This document shows, one piece after another, positions 10,131 to 20,405 of a stretch of 64,000 bases of DNA (positions are counted from its first letter, which is position 1; each line of letters starts with the position of its first letter). Under the pieces are notes generated by a model that worked only from the letters and a program-made list of their open reading frames with translations, ran no database searches and was not told where the DNA came from. The translations under genes and the position numbers were made by a program. Source of the DNA: Sutcliffiella sp. FSL R7-0096 (GTDB lineage: Bacteria; Bacillota; Bacilli; Bacillales; Bacillaceae_I); the NCBI RefSeq assembly GCF_038595065.1, contig NZ_CP152003.1, positions 228,001 to 292,000 on the forward strand, written 5' to 3'.

Positions 10131-11936
10131 ATGTGCGGAATCGTAGGATATATCGGAACACAGGATACAAAGGAAATTCTTTTAAAAGGTCTAGAAAAGC
10201 TTGAATACCGTGGGTATGACTCTGCTGGTATCGCAGTAATGAACGATGGCGGCGTACACGTATTCAAGGAAAAAGGCCGTATTGCGGACCTTCGCGAAGT
10301 AGTGGACCAAACTGTTTCTGCAACAACTGGAATCGGTCACACTCGCTGGGCAACTCATGGTGTACCTAGCCAAGTAAATGCGCATCCACACCAAAGCACG
10401 TCTGGTCGTTTTACACTTGTACACAACGGAGTTATCGAGAACTATTCACAATTAAAGCGCGAACACTTACAAGGTGTAGAGCTAGTAAGTGAAACTGATA
10501 CAGAAGTAGTCGTACAGATCATCGAGAAATTTGCTAACGAAGGACAGCATGTGGAAGAAGCGATGCGTCGTACTCTTTCCATCCTAAAAGGTTCTTATGC
10601 GATTGCCCTACTGGACAACGAAGATCCAGAAACAATCTATGTAGGAAAAAACAAGAGCCCGTTACTGGTTGGGGTAGGCAAAGGTGACTTCAACGTAGTG
10701 GCAAGTGACGCAATGGCGATGATCCAAGTAACAGACCAATTCGTTGAGCTGATGGACAAAGAGATGGTTATCGTAAAGAAAGAAGCGGTAACAATCAAAA
10801 AGCTGAACGGAGAAATCGTTGAGCGTGCTCCATATACAGCTGAACTTGATGCAAGTGATATCGAAAAAGGCACATACCCACATTACATGTTAAAAGAAAT
10901 TGATGAGCAACCATTAGTAATTCGTAAGCTCATCCAAAAATACCAAAACGAAAACGGCGAGTTGACGATTGATGAGGACATCATCAATGCAGTGAAACAA
11001 TCTGACCGCCTTTACATCGTGGCAGCAGGAACAAGCTACCACGCAGGCCTTGTTGGAGCGCAAATGATTGAAAAGCTTGCAAAGGTACCTGTAGAAGTAC
11101 ACGTAGCAAGTGAGTTCAACTACAACATGCCAATTTTATCTGAAAAACCGCTATTCATCTTCATTTCTCAAAGTGGAGAAACAGCGGACAGCCGTGCAGT
11201 ACTTGTACAAGTAAAAGAGTTGGGCTACCCAGCACTAACTGTTACAAACGTGCAGGGATCCACACTATCCCGTGAAGCGGATTTCACCTTGCTACTTCAT
11301 GCAGGCCCTGAGATAGCGGTAGCATCTACTAAAGCATACACGGCGCAACTAGGCGTTCTGTCCATTTTCGCAGCTGTATTAGCTGAATCGAAAGGGCACA
11401 ACCTAGAATTCGACCTTGTGCAAGACCTGGGAATCGTTGCAAACGCAATGGAAGTACTTTGTGACGCAAAAGAAGAATTTGAGGACATCGCTCGCAAATT
11501 CTTGGCAACAACAAGAAACTGCTTCTTCATCGGCCGTACAATGGACTACTATGTTGGTCTTGAAGGTGCATTGAAACTAAAAGAAATCTCCTACATCCAA
11601 GCAGAAGGATTTGCTGGAGGAGAATTGAAGCACGGAACGATTGCCCTAATCGAAAATGGTACACCAGTTATCGCCATCTCCACACAAGAACAAGTGGACC
11701 TATCCATCCGTGGTAACGTGAAAGAGGTAGTAGCACGCGGTGCAAACCCTTGTATCATCTCCATGAAAGGCCTAGAAACAGAAGAAGATAGCTTCGTTGT
11801 ACCACAAGTGAACGAACTGCTATCTCCACTAGTTTCTGTTATTCCGTTGCAGCTGATCTCTTACTACGCAGCACTTCACAGAGACTGTGACGTAGATAAG
11901 CCACGTAACCTTGCGAAGAGTGTTACAGTGGAATGA
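10131..11936 (+). CDS. glmS: Glutamine-fructose-6-phosphate aminotransferase GlmS
   Basis: Makes glucosamine-6-phosphate from fructose-6-phosphate and glutamine. The start is ATG 10131, because AGGGAGG precedes it and because the catalytic cysteine must be residue 2 (MCGIVGYIG). An N-terminal class II glutamine amidotransferase domain is followed by two SIS sugar-isomerase domains (for example SQSGETADS) and the C-terminal KSVTVE. 601 residues is normal. Its 3' end is the recognition site for TnsD-type proteins, and a Tn7-like element is inserted 24 bp after the stop codon. Confidence 0.98.
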   Translation: MCGIVGYIGTQDTKEILLKGLEKLEYRGYDSAGIAVMNDGGVHVFKEKGRIADLREVVDQTVSATTGIGHTRWATHGVPSQVNAHPHQSTSGRFTLVHNGVIENYSQLKREHLQGVELVSETDTEVVVQIIEKFANEGQHVEEAMRRTLSILKGSYAIALLDNEDPETIYVGKNKSPLLVGVGKGDFNVVASDAMAMIQVTDQFVELMDKEMVIVKKEAVTIKKLNGEIVERAPYTAELDASDIEKGTYPHYMLKEIDEQPLVIRKLIQKYQNENGELTIDEDIINAVKQSDRLYIVAAGTSYHAGLVGAQMIEKLAKVPVEVHVASEFNYNMPILSEKPLFIFISQSGETADSRAVLVQVKELGYPALTVTNVQGSTLSREADFTLLLHAGPEIAVASTKAYTAQLGVLSIFAAVLAESKGHNLEFDLVQDLGIVANAMEVLCDAKEEFEDIARKFLATTRNCFFIGRTMDYYVGLEGALKLKEISYIQAEGFAGGELKHGTIALIENGTPVIAISTQEQVDLSIRGNVKEVVARGANPCIISMKGLETEEDSFVVPQVNELLSPLVSVIPLQLISYYAALHRDCDVDKPRNLAKSVTVE

Positions 11937-11960
11937 TTCTGTAGAGTGACAACACTACTA

Positions 11961-12046
11961 TGTTCACCGACATTATTGTTAGTAACTATACAATAATGTC
12001 GGTAACTAAACATTATAGATAGTAACTGGACAATAATGTCGGTAAC
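11961..12046. repeat. Left transposon end with TnsB-site-like repeats
   Basis: Three copies of the motif ACCGACATTATTG: the terminal one (11966-11978, forward) and two inverted copies read on the minus strand (11991-12006 and 12031-12046), exactly 40 bp apart. The first two form a 14-bp perfect inverted repeat. Tn7-type TnsB transposases bind such repeated sites at each end. Confidence 0.85.
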
Positions 12047-12168
12047 TAGGTAACAGGTTATTTATTAAAAAATATCTTTTTGAATAGATTTTTGGAAAAT
12101 AAGCAATATAAGAATGATTTATTTGATTAGATCATTTAACTAAATGGCACTTATTAAAGGTGATAAAT

Positions 12169-12264
12169 ATGTTAGTACCAAAAATCAAAATATTAATTAT
12201 TAAATTTTTAAAACCCCTGCTTAATGCGGGGGTTTTTATTTTTGTCTTAGAGTCTAAATACTGA
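12169..12264 (+). CDS. Small 31-residue ORF, possible leader peptide
   Basis: An ATG at 12169 with AAAGGTGAT seven bases upstream opens a 31-codon frame for a very hydrophobic, lysine-containing peptide. Its last third runs through the terminator hairpin at 12211-12238, so a translating ribosome would disrupt that hairpin. It lies between the transposon end and tnsA. It has no recognisable family and may be fortuitous. Confidence 0.35.
   Translation: MLVPKIKILIIKFLKPLLNAGVFIFVLESKY
12211..12238 (+). terminator. Terminator inside the left transposon end
   Basis: CCCCTGC (12214-12220) and GCGGGGG (12226-12232) form a seven-pair stem with loop TTAAT, followed by TTTTT. It should stop transcription entering from glmS before the tns genes. 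Confidence 0.88.
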
Positions 12265-12282
12265 CTCTATATATAGAGTCTA
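12249..12282. promoter_or_regulatory. Palindromic operator-like site upstream of tnsA
   Basis: A perfect 18-bp palindrome, GACTCTATATATAGAGTC (12263-12280), is preceded by another AGAGTCTA (12249) and contains a third (12275). It begins about 60 bp before the tnsA start and just after a terminator, a natural place for the tns promoter and its operator. No regulator gene is obvious nearby. Confidence 0.5.
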
Positions 12283-12321
12283 TATTGTCTTCAACATACT
12301 ATACGAAAGTGAGATGAAAAA

Positions 12322-13161
12322 ATGAATCGTGGTCAAAGAATAAAAAAATTTCAAGAAAATAGAATTAGAGATGGCCGGGGACATGGAACTGGTAAAGATT
12401 ACGAACCGTTTATTCAAGTTCATGATAATAAGGTTGCTTCGGAAGGATGGGTTACACGTCATTTAGGCTGGAAAACTAACAGAATCCATCATACATTATC
12501 CGAACATGAGAGGAGGTACCTTTATTACTTAGAATGGTTAGAGGAAGTTGTTGATATTAGAGAACAATTCCCCCTTCTTCCACTTAGTAGGACAGAAGAA
12601 ATCGCTGAACAATTAGGGATTAAGCATGCAAATGTTGATGGTGTACCAGTGGTTATGACTACCGATTTCGTTATTACATTAAAAACTTCTAATGGATTAA
12701 TTGACTTGGTTCGAACGGTAAAGCCTGTATCTAAATTATCTAAGCGGACATTAGAGTTGTTTGAGATTGAGAGGCGATACTTTGCAGAACAGGATATAAA
12801 TTGGGGGATAATTTTGGATAGTAAATTACCCAAAACGTTAATTTCTAATGTGGAATGGATGTATGAAGCTAGATATCTTAGTACAAGACCAACAATAGAT
12901 GAAGAACTAATTGATCTTATTGGTGAATCGCTCTTTCTGAAAATTATCAATGATGATGGGGGAACTGCGATTAGCAAGTTGTGTCTAAGGTGTGATAGTG
13001 AGTTTGGAATAGATAGTGGAACAAGTATGTTTATATTGAAGCACATGCTTTCGACAAAAAAATGGGGAACCAATATGAATATGGTAATAAAGGATTCCCA
13101 TCCATTAATTATATTTAACTTGGAAAAGCAAAGAGAATCAATAAATAAAAATATAGGTTAA
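12322..13161 (+). CDS. tnsA: TnsA endonuclease
   Basis: Cleaves the 5' ends of the transposon so that Tn7-type elements excise by cut-and-paste. The 279-residue protein has the restriction-endonuclease-like catalytic core: an acidic helix (E63 or E71), D115 in VMTTDFVITL and K134 in LVRTVKP, with the family motif VVDIREQFPLL between. Spacings match the E63/D114/K132 arrangement of E. coli TnsA. The C-terminal part should contact TnsC. GTGAGATGAAAAA precedes the ATG. First gene of tnsA-tnsB-tnsC-tniQ, 13 bp before tnsB. Confidence 0.93.
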   Translation: MNRGQRIKKFQENRIRDGRGHGTGKDYEPFIQVHDNKVASEGWVTRHLGWKTNRIHHTLSEHERRYLYYLEWLEEVVDIREQFPLLPLSRTEEIAEQLGIKHANVDGVPVVMTTDFVITLKTSNGLIDLVRTVKPVSKLSKRTLELFEIERRYFAEQDINWGIILDSKLPKTLISNVEWMYEARYLSTRPTIDEELIDLIGESLFLKIINDDGGTAISKLCLRCDSEFGIDSGTSMFILKHMLSTKKWGTNMNMVIKDSHPLIIFNLEKQRESINKNIG

Positions 13162-13174
13162 GGAGACTTCAGTA

Positions 13175-15361
13175 ATGTTAATTGTAGAAAATAGTATAAT
13201 TGAACTTTTAAATTTTGAAACTGAAACGGAACAACCTATTCTATTGAGAGTTCTTTGGATTAGTCCAGATGGAATAGACATTATTGTAGTAAACATAACT
13301 GATCAAAAAAAAATGAAGTTTCCCTATTCACTTAAATTTACACAATTATTAAGTGAAATTCTCGAGAATAGAGCAAGAGTACTCGAAATAGAACCAGATA
13401 CAAGGTTGATTTCACCTGATGAAAACTATTTAAAGAAATATGGTGCACAAAGAGATAGCAATTGGTTAATTATCCAGAATATTGCAAATGCAGAACCAGA
13501 TATCTATCTTCCAAAATTAAGAGGAAAATTAATACACAAGACTGTAGAAGAAACAGGGAAGTCCAAAAAAGAATTATATAGACTTCTTAAAAGATACTGG
13601 TTTTATGGTAAAACAAAAAACGCTTTATTGCGAAACTACTTTGATTGCGGTGCACCAGGGGAACCAAGAAATTTCACAAAGAAACCAGGACCAAAATCAG
13701 CAGATGGAAATGATTACATTGTGAAAGATTATGATAAACAAATATTTAAGAAAGCAATCAAAAAATTTCATATAGAAAGGAAAATGGACCTTACAGCAAC
13801 TCATCAACATATGTGCGAGGAACATTATAATGCAGGGTATTACCGTAAAAATGGTGTTATGGTCCCTATAATAGAACCTCAAAAAGTACCAACTTTAAGA
13901 CAGTTCTCCTACTGGTATCATAATGAATACACACTCGGAAAACAGTATGCCAATAGACACGGAAGAAGGAAATCTGAAATGGATGTAAGGCCATTACAAG
14001 GTGATGCAACAGAACGGGCGAAAGGTGTAGGTTTCTTGTATGAAATAGATTCTACTCCAGCAGATATTATATTGGTGGCAAATGATAGAAAGACAACCAT
14101 TGGTACACCTACACTTTATATAGTAAAGGATGTGTATAGTCGTATGGTTGTAGGGTTTCATGCTAGCTTATTACATGCTTCCAAAATAGAACAGATGGTT
14201 GCATTAGAAAATTCCGCTAGTGATAAAGTCGAATTTTGTCGTCAATATGGTATTAAGATAGAAGAAAGTGATTGGCCTTGCAAGTATTTGCCAAAGTTTT
14301 TAGTGGGGGATCGAGGAGAGTTAAAGGGGAAATGGACAGAAAATCTAGTAAATATAAATGTTGATGTTGCTAATGCCCCCTCTTATCGAGGAGATTTGAA
14401 ACCATTTGTGGAACAGCACTTTCGTTTAACCAATAAAAAAATAAGAGAACAGCTCTCGCATGCAGGAGCAAAGCCTGCAAAGCTTAGGGAAAGAGGAGAG
14501 TTTGACCCAACACGAAATGCTGCTTTGACCATATATGAGTTTACCCAATTTATGATACTACAAATAATAGCCTTTAATAAGAGTGCCCTTAATAAAGAAT
14601 ATTTTGTTACAAAGGAAATGTTTGAGGAAGAAGTGGAGTTAACTCCTCTCGCAGTTTGGAATTGGGGGAAAAGAAAAAATCTACTACATGAGGTTAGACG
14701 TGATTTACTTCGTTATAACCTATTACCTAAAGAAAGAGTTCCTGTTACTAGACATGGAATTAAATTTTCAAATATGTACTACACTTGTGAGATTGCAATA
14801 AAGGAAGGTTGGTTTGAGGAAAAGTGTATAGAAGGTCAAGATACCATTACTATTTGTTATGATCCTCGTAATGTAAGTAGTATTTTCATTCGTTTAAAGA
14901 ATGGGCGTATTGAGAAATGCTATCATACTGCGAAGTATAAAGATTATGATGGTCTACATTTAGAAGAGGTCAAAGAAATTTTGAAATATAAAAGAAACCA
15001 AATCAAAATAAAAGAAAGGGAAGAAAAACAACATCTAGCAGAATTTCATGCATTTTCAGAAAATCTAGCTGACGAGGCTATTGCAACTACAAAAGAAGCA
15101 ACTTCTGATTTAAGTTTTTACGAGCGTCAAAAAAACAAGAGAGAAAAAAAGAAGCAGGAGGGCAAATCAATAGGTAGCCATAATGCATGGACTGCATTAA
15201 ACAATACAAATAAAGATAGTAAAAACAACATTTCAAGAGAAGTGATAGAATTTCCAAATAGCAAAGAGGTAGTTATTAAAGCTGATGAGAATTCTAAAAT
15301 TCAACAAGTCTTTACTAAGAAAAATAAAGCAAGGAGAAGAAGTAATGAATCTTTGGAATGA
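13175..15361 (+). CDS. tnsB: TnsB transposase (DDE/rve family)
   Basis: Binds the transposon ends and performs 3'-strand cleavage and joining. 728 residues. The RNase H-like catalytic domain carries the DDE triad at D292 (YEIDST), D379 (VGDRGEL) and E413 (KPFVEQHF), with 33 residues between the last two, as typical. A helical DNA-binding part precedes it and a Mu-type C-terminal beta-barrel and basic tail follow. TAAGGAGACTT precedes the ATG. It overlaps tnsC by 17 bp. Confidence 0.95.
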   Translation: MLIVENSIIELLNFETETEQPILLRVLWISPDGIDIIVVNITDQKKMKFPYSLKFTQLLSEILENRARVLEIEPDTRLISPDENYLKKYGAQRDSNWLIIQNIANAEPDIYLPKLRGKLIHKTVEETGKSKKELYRLLKRYWFYGKTKNALLRNYFDCGAPGEPRNFTKKPGPKSADGNDYIVKDYDKQIFKKAIKKFHIERKMDLTATHQHMCEEHYNAGYYRKNGVMVPIIEPQKVPTLRQFSYWYHNEYTLGKQYANRHGRRKSEMDVRPLQGDATERAKGVGFLYEIDSTPADIILVANDRKTTIGTPTLYIVKDVYSRMVVGFHASLLHASKIEQMVALENSASDKVEFCRQYGIKIEESDWPCKYLPKFLVGDRGELKGKWTENLVNINVDVANAPSYRGDLKPFVEQHFRLTNKKIREQLSHAGAKPAKLRERGEFDPTRNAALTIYEFTQFMILQIIAFNKSALNKEYFVTKEMFEEEVELTPLAVWNWGKRKNLLHEVRRDLLRYNLLPKERVPVTRHGIKFSNMYYTCEIAIKEGWFEEKCIEGQDTITICYDPRNVSSIFIRLKNGRIEKCYHTAKYKDYDGLHLEEVKEILKYKRNQIKIKEREEKQHLAEFHAFSENLADEAIATTKEATSDLSFYERQKNKREKKKQEGKSIGSHNAWTALNNTNKDSKNNISREVIEFPNSKEVVIKADENSKIQQVFTKKNKARRRSNESLE

Positions 15362-17075
15362 AGGACAACAAAGCCTTAAGGGAATCCATTGTATGGCTAC
15401 ATATAAAAGTCAAATTGTACCGGAAAACCAAGGGAACCCGTTTATTGAAGCTATTCCTAACCGTGTGGATATAGATGGATTTTATGATAGGCTTCATTCC
15501 GTTCCCAAGTTTGAAGAAGGTTTCTTGGGATTGGGTATTGAAGATCGTTTAGAATTGGTACAACAAATAAAACCGAGCTTCTGGACTCCTCTACCAGCTC
15601 ATTATGAAAAATATAGAGGTTTATACAACATGATTAAGATAGGTTATCAATCAAGAAACCCGCTTAATGCTGTGTATAATCGTCAGTTTGCTATCGGATG
15701 GGACAAGATACTTGAAAATGGAATAGATGAGAAAGGTACTAATTTAGCAGGTAATATTCAAACAGCTCAAAGTCTTGCAGAAATAGGGTTAAGTGGAATG
15801 GGAAAAAGTAAGATTTATGAACGTATATTAAACAATCTATTCCCACAAGTTATTCATCACCATGATTATAAAGGAAAGAAATTACTTATGACACAAGTAG
15901 TTTGGTTAAAAATTGAATGTCCAAGTGGGAAATCACTGGGGGCATTATGTAAAAACTTCTATTCTGCTGTAGATGACTTATTAGGTAGTAACTTTTATGA
16001 AAAATTTGGAGAAAAAGGAGGAACTATTGATAATTTGGCTAAGCGTATGGTCAAAGTTGCTGCTCAGATAAATTTAGGTGTATTGATTATTGATGAGATA
16101 CAAAACGTACATAAGGCTCATTCTGGCGGGGATGAGCGGATGATTAACTTCTTCACCGAATTAGTAAATACCATAGGAATACCTACAATAGTTATTGGTA
16201 CATTTAAAGCGATGTACCTATTTAAAAAATCATTAGCTAACGCTCGTCGAGGTGTTCCAGATACATTCAGTGAAAATATTACAAGCTTTATGTTAGAAGA
16301 TAGTTGGGAATGGGATGAGTTTATCGATGCTCTTTGGGATTTACAATACACTAAAAAATATACACCACTTTCAGATGATTTGAAAAAGGTTATGTATTAT
16401 TACACTTTAGGAATACCAGATATAGCAATAAAATTATTCATGCATTTACAATCAAAAGCAATACTGAATGAAAGTACAGAAATAATCACACCTTCACTTC
16501 TAAATGAAGTTGCATCAAAAAGTCTTAGACTGCTTTTTCCTCTCTTTGAAAAAATAAGAAAGGGAGGGGGGAGTTATTCCGATTTGGAGAGTATAGAAGA
16601 TGTTGAACCAGAATGGGAAGAGTTTAATAATTATATAAAGCAAGCTGCTTTCAAAATTAATCTCTATGGAAAAATTAAAAAAAACCATTCAAGAGCTCAA
16701 CAACTGAGAAGTAAAGAACAAATTTTAGAGGAATTGATTAGTTTTGCTACAAATCTTACCCCCACTCTAGAAGTGGCTGAATCGTTGGCTTATGAGGTAT
16801 ATAATGCAAGCGAGGGAATGGGTGAAGAACAACACATGTTTGCTCAATTAGCTCAATTAGCATTAAAAACAACTACTCCTTTTTCCTCTGAAGAAAAAGG
16901 AGAAAATAATATAGATAATAAAAAAAAGAGAACAAGAAAAATTAAACCTATCCTTGAAGAATATGATATTAGATATATTGTGAAACAAGGTTATAAAAAT
17001 AACTTTTCTACAGAGGAAGCTTTAGAAAAGGCAAATCTAGTAGTAGACTGTGATGAACTTCTTAAATATATCTAA
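15345..17075 (+). CDS. tnsC: TnsC AAA+ ATPase regulator
   Basis: ATP-dependent adaptor that joins the TniQ target selector to TnsAB and marks the insertion site. ATG 15345 is chosen because AAGGAG lies eight bases upstream; 576 residues. The AAA+ core shows Walker A GLSGMGKSK (K154) and Walker B VLIIDE (D250, E251), followed by a sensor-type strand (TIVIGTF). A long C-terminal helical tail probably contacts TnsA/TnsB. It overlaps the tnsB end and is followed 15 bp later by tniQ. Confidence 0.94.
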   Translation: MNLWNEGQQSLKGIHCMATYKSQIVPENQGNPFIEAIPNRVDIDGFYDRLHSVPKFEEGFLGLGIEDRLELVQQIKPSFWTPLPAHYEKYRGLYNMIKIGYQSRNPLNAVYNRQFAIGWDKILENGIDEKGTNLAGNIQTAQSLAEIGLSGMGKSKIYERILNNLFPQVIHHHDYKGKKLLMTQVVWLKIECPSGKSLGALCKNFYSAVDDLLGSNFYEKFGEKGGTIDNLAKRMVKVAAQINLGVLIIDEIQNVHKAHSGGDERMINFFTELVNTIGIPTIVIGTFKAMYLFKKSLANARRGVPDTFSENITSFMLEDSWEWDEFIDALWDLQYTKKYTPLSDDLKKVMYYYTLGIPDIAIKLFMHLQSKAILNESTEIITPSLLNEVASKSLRLLFPLFEKIRKGGGSYSDLESIEDVEPEWEEFNNYIKQAAFKINLYGKIKKNHSRAQQLRSKEQILEELISFATNLTPTLEVAESLAYEVYNASEGMGEEQHMFAQLAQLALKTTTPFSSEEKGENNIDNKKKRTRKIKPILEEYDIRYIVKQGYKNNFSTEEALEKANLVVDCDELLKYI

Positions 17076-17090
17076 GTATTGGGAGGCTAT

Positions 17091-18974
17091 ATGAAAAAGT
17101 TGTTGTTTTTTCCTGACCCTTATCCGGATGAAGATTTTCGTAGCGTTATTTATAGGTATCATGTTAGGTCTGGAAATTCAAATTTTAATCAAACTAAAAA
17201 AGAGCTTTTTAATGTAAATTCTGATAAAGTAGGCTCAATTCCCAGAAATCTTTCGTTTTTACTTAACAAAATGCCTTATGAGAATCATTATACTAAAGAG
17301 TATATTCTAGCATTCACTTGGTTCCCTATTCTTAAAGCATTATTACCAAAGAATAGATTACATAATGTAAATAAAGATATTATGTTTGGAAAAACCGGTA
17401 CAAGTAACTATGCCAATAAAATAGATATACAAAAGCATTTTCCACTAGTAAAGAAAATAGTGAGTTATTGTCCTATATGTATTAATGAGGATTTTGAGAA
17501 TTATGGCGAGGCTTATATTCATTTACAACATCAATTATCCTTTGTAAACTTTTGTCCCCTCCATCATGTATACCTTATTGAAAAATGTTTGAGATGTGGT
17601 AAATACTTAGCTAATAAATATTCAACTTCCCTAACTATAAAGCCGTGTTGTGATTATTCATGTATTAAGAAAATCAAAATAGATACGATTTTTTATTATA
17701 AACTTAAGTTACTATCGGAAGTAAATTATTTTAAACAGTACAATAGGATGGATAGTAAGAAATTATTTGCCAAAATAATAGTGCTTCTTGGCAATAATAA
17801 TTATATTAATAATAAAGGGGTTATAGATAAGACCAAACTAATTGAAGATTTATTTGAAAAATATCAAGAAGATTATTTATTTTCATTAGGTATAGGAAGA
17901 GAGACTTTAACCTCCAAATTCTTAAATCCCAATTACATGGCGAATTTCTCAATAATTTATATTCTGTTAATGTGCTTTTTGGCTGGGACTGTCGAGAACT
18001 TTTTTAAAAACAAGGATACAAATTCATTACCTTTTGGATCAGAACCGTGGCCATGCCATAATACCGTTTGTCCTACTTATAACAAAAAAGAAACAAAGGT
18101 CAATTGTAGAAGAACTTTTTTAGATAATATTATTATTGGCAGCTTTACTTGTAATGTTTGTGGTTTTAAATATACACGAAAATATTACGACGGTATTAGT
18201 GAAAGTGATGGGAATAATTACAATGTGACTAATATGGGGGATCTTTGGAGAATTAAAGTAATCAAACTATATCTCGAAGGAAGTAATGTTAGAAAGATTG
18301 CGAAAATATTGAATTCTAAACATTCCACAGTAGCAAGATTAGTTAGAAATATTAAAAAGACAAATTTTTCATATAGTGAATGTGCTACTACTGATTCACT
18401 TGACACTTCATTGTTAGCCGCAAGTGTTTCCCGAGATAAGCGTAAAGAAAAATATAGAGCAAAAATTATGCGTTTGAAAGATTTAGATCTTAAAATTACT
18501 AGAGTTGCAATTAAAAAGATTGCTAATAAAGAGTATAGTTGGCTTTACAAGAGTGACTTGAAATGGCTAAATGACAATATTCCTCCAGTCCGTGAGAGAT
18601 TAAATTATGTACATTTGGATAAACATTTACAACAAAAGATTAAGGAAGCTACTAGAAGTGCATATGATTCCAATCCCCCAACCAGAATAAGAAAAGGTAC
18701 AATATTAAGAAACTTAGACCTAAAAGATAGAAATCAAATTGTTAGTCATAAAGAGAAATTACCTAAAACGTATACTGAACTGGAGTCTTCCATAGAAACT
18801 ATTGAGGAGTATCAAATACGTCATGTTCCTAGTATTTACTTACAATTAAAGTCATCAGGTTATATAAATGTTACTGTGGAAAGTATACTAGCGTTTCGTA
18901 GGTCATACAGGAAATGTTCAAATGAAACAAAAAAAAGAATCGAGGAAGTTTTAGAGAAGTTACAAACAAGTTAA
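17091..18974 (+). CDS. TniQ/TnsD-family target selector 1
   Basis: A DNA-binding target-selection protein; the best candidate for recognising the glmS 3' end, from its length (627 residues) and its place directly after tnsC. The N-terminal TniQ domain begins FFPDPYPDEDFRSVIYRYH, followed by a zinc finger (C127 and C130 in CPIC, then CPLHH and CLRCG). A second cysteine cluster (PWPC...CNVCGF) lies near residues 320-360, then a long C-terminal helix-turn-helix-rich part. ATG 17091 follows GGGAGG. It resembles the second TniQ in the element in layout but is clearly divergent. Confidence 0.9.
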   Translation: MKKLLFFPDPYPDEDFRSVIYRYHVRSGNSNFNQTKKELFNVNSDKVGSIPRNLSFLLNKMPYENHYTKEYILAFTWFPILKALLPKNRLHNVNKDIMFGKTGTSNYANKIDIQKHFPLVKKIVSYCPICINEDFENYGEAYIHLQHQLSFVNFCPLHHVYLIEKCLRCGKYLANKYSTSLTIKPCCDYSCIKKIKIDTIFYYKLKLLSEVNYFKQYNRMDSKKLFAKIIVLLGNNNYINNKGVIDKTKLIEDLFEKYQEDYLFSLGIGRETLTSKFLNPNYMANFSIIYILLMCFLAGTVENFFKNKDTNSLPFGSEPWPCHNTVCPTYNKKETKVNCRRTFLDNIIIGSFTCNVCGFKYTRKYYDGISESDGNNYNVTNMGDLWRIKVIKLYLEGSNVRKIAKILNSKHSTVARLVRNIKKTNFSYSECATTDSLDTSLLAASVSRDKRKEKYRAKIMRLKDLDLKITRVAIKKIANKEYSWLYKSDLKWLNDNIPPVRERLNYVHLDKHLQQKIKEATRSAYDSNPPTRIRKGTILRNLDLKDRNQIVSHKEKLPKTYTELESSIETIEEYQIRHVPSIYLQLKSSGYINVTVESILAFRRSYRKCSNETKKRIEEVLEKLQTS

Positions 18975-19043
18975 CAGAAGATAACAGATAACGGGCTCCT
19001 GGAGAGAAGAAAGTATTTGAAGGAGGATTGGGAGCTCTAATTT

Positions 19044-19079
19044 AGCGCGATTCTAAAGCAAGGGTTAGCGCTCATTTTT
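19044..19079 (+). repeat. Cassette repeat A (hairpin)
   Basis: AGCGC...GCGCT hairpin (arms 19044-19048 and 19067-19072) followed by ATTTTT. It is a weak copy of the recurring hairpin seen more clearly at 20224 and 24069. A GATTTAATGGCA at about 19130 could be a decayed tail motif. Confidence 0.5.
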
Positions 19080-19272
19080 AATTTTATGGCCAGATTGTTT
19101 AGTTAATAAATCAATTCAACCCGACATTGATTTAATGGCAATATAACTGATGATTCCCTACCAATACTTAAAGAAGGTTTCGTTGAGAAGCATCCTTTTA
19201 GGGTTTCTTCCAAAGAAGGAAAAACCTCCCTTTTGACGAATAGTTACTTATAACAATCGAAAGGAGTAAAGT

Positions 19273-19560
19273 ATGATTGGAGGAACATTCAGTAAGCGGC
19301 TGCCAAGCTGTTTAACAATTAGAGACTATAAACTGCTAATGATATTTATTGAAAATTCCAGCAATCGTGATGTAATTTTGTTAGTAACGAATACGATTTT
19401 TAAGATCCTTGAAGCAGAATCAATAAATGATGCTACCAAGAAGTATAAAGAATCTATGGAGAAAACCAGGTTATTATCAATAGATAATTCAACAAAACAA
19501 GATATATATGGACTTTCTCACATCGCATATGTTTCTAAAAGGAAGATTTATAAAAATTAG
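19273..19560 (+). CDS. Hypothetical protein (95 aa)
   Basis: A strong GAAAGGAG lies seven bases before the ATG, so it is probably translated. The protein is short, basic at both ends and predicted helical, without membrane segments, signal peptide or metal motif. I do not recognise a family. It is the first of several orphan genes lying between hairpin repeats after the tns operon. Confidence 0.6.
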   Translation: MIGGTFSKRLPSCLTIRDYKLLMIFIENSSNRDVILLVTNTIFKILEAESINDATKKYKESMEKTRLLSIDNSTKQDIYGLSHIAYVSKRKIYKN

Positions 19561-19661
19561 AAACACAATTGAAGGAGTATTATTCTTGTAAGAATAAGAG
19601 CATACATAATTTGTATAACATAGTAGAATAGTCTTATTAATATGTTAAAGGAAGATGAGCT

Positions 19662-20033
19662 ATGAACTATGTTGACTATCTAGATGCAGTAGATATTCTT
19701 GGTTGTTTGCTGGACAATATTGAGTCAGTGATTGAAAGCTTAGAAACATATAGATTTACTCGTTGCGCCGAGCAGAAAGAAAAAGTGAAGAAAAAATTAA
19801 TTGATATTAAAATTAACGTAAAAAAGCATTTGGATTTATTTCTGCATAACAATAGAAATATCTACACTCTTGAATATCTCATCGCACCTTTATGTATTAG
19901 TAGCTACATCCTTTCAAAAATTGGTGTTAATCGTATTAACCCTAATAGTTATGAAATTGTAAGAAAACAATTGTACCAGGTCCAATTCTATGTCAAAAAA
20001 TACTACAATTCTATTTTGAATCATTCACATTAA
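19662..20033 (+). CDS. Hypothetical helical protein (123 aa)
   Basis: TTAAAGGAAGATGAG precedes the ATG. The product looks all-helical, with a charged middle (CAEQKEKVKKKLIDIKI) and tyrosine-rich C-terminus. No known domain recognised and no secretion signal. It stands alone, about 100 bp after the previous small gene and followed by a cassette hairpin. Confidence 0.6.
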   Translation: MNYVDYLDAVDILGCLLDNIESVIESLETYRFTRCAEQKEKVKKKLIDIKINVKKHLDLFLHNNRNIYTLEYLIAPLCISSYILSKIGVNRINPNSYEIVRKQLYQVQFYVKKYYNSILNHSH

Positions 20034-20223
20034 ATAAATGGACTTGATAAGGAATTGTTTTAAAAAAATCTTTTATTTTAGCTTATTTTCCAATTAATGT
20101 TAGATGTGTTTCTATGAAGTGATAAATTACAAAGCAATTCAAAAACCTATTCATTCATATTGCTTAACATTGATTCTAAATTAAAAGGTTTCAATGCTAA
20201 AGGAAGGAAACCAATTCCGCTAT

Positions 20224-20333
20224 CGGGCGCAATCCTGTAACAAGGATCAGCGCCCGTTTTTATATTGACCAAAGAAATTATCTTATTGAAGAAATTGTTA
20301 GATTATAAAATAATTAGAATTAAGCAAACGGGC
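20224..20333 (+). repeat. Cassette repeat B (hairpin plus tail)
   Basis: CGGGCGCAATCCT pairs with AGGATCAGCGCCCG (20224-20256), followed by TTTTT, as a terminator would be. About 50 bases later comes the tail AAATAATTAGAATTAAGC, then AAACGGGCA, ending at 20334. The same order of hairpin and tail recurs at 21424 and 24069. Confidence 0.75.
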
Positions 20334-20405
20334 ATTTTAGTTGAATAAAGTAGGGGAATCAACTTTATTCATTTGCTTTTTTCGAAGAAGGGGGGAGAAT
20401 TAGTT

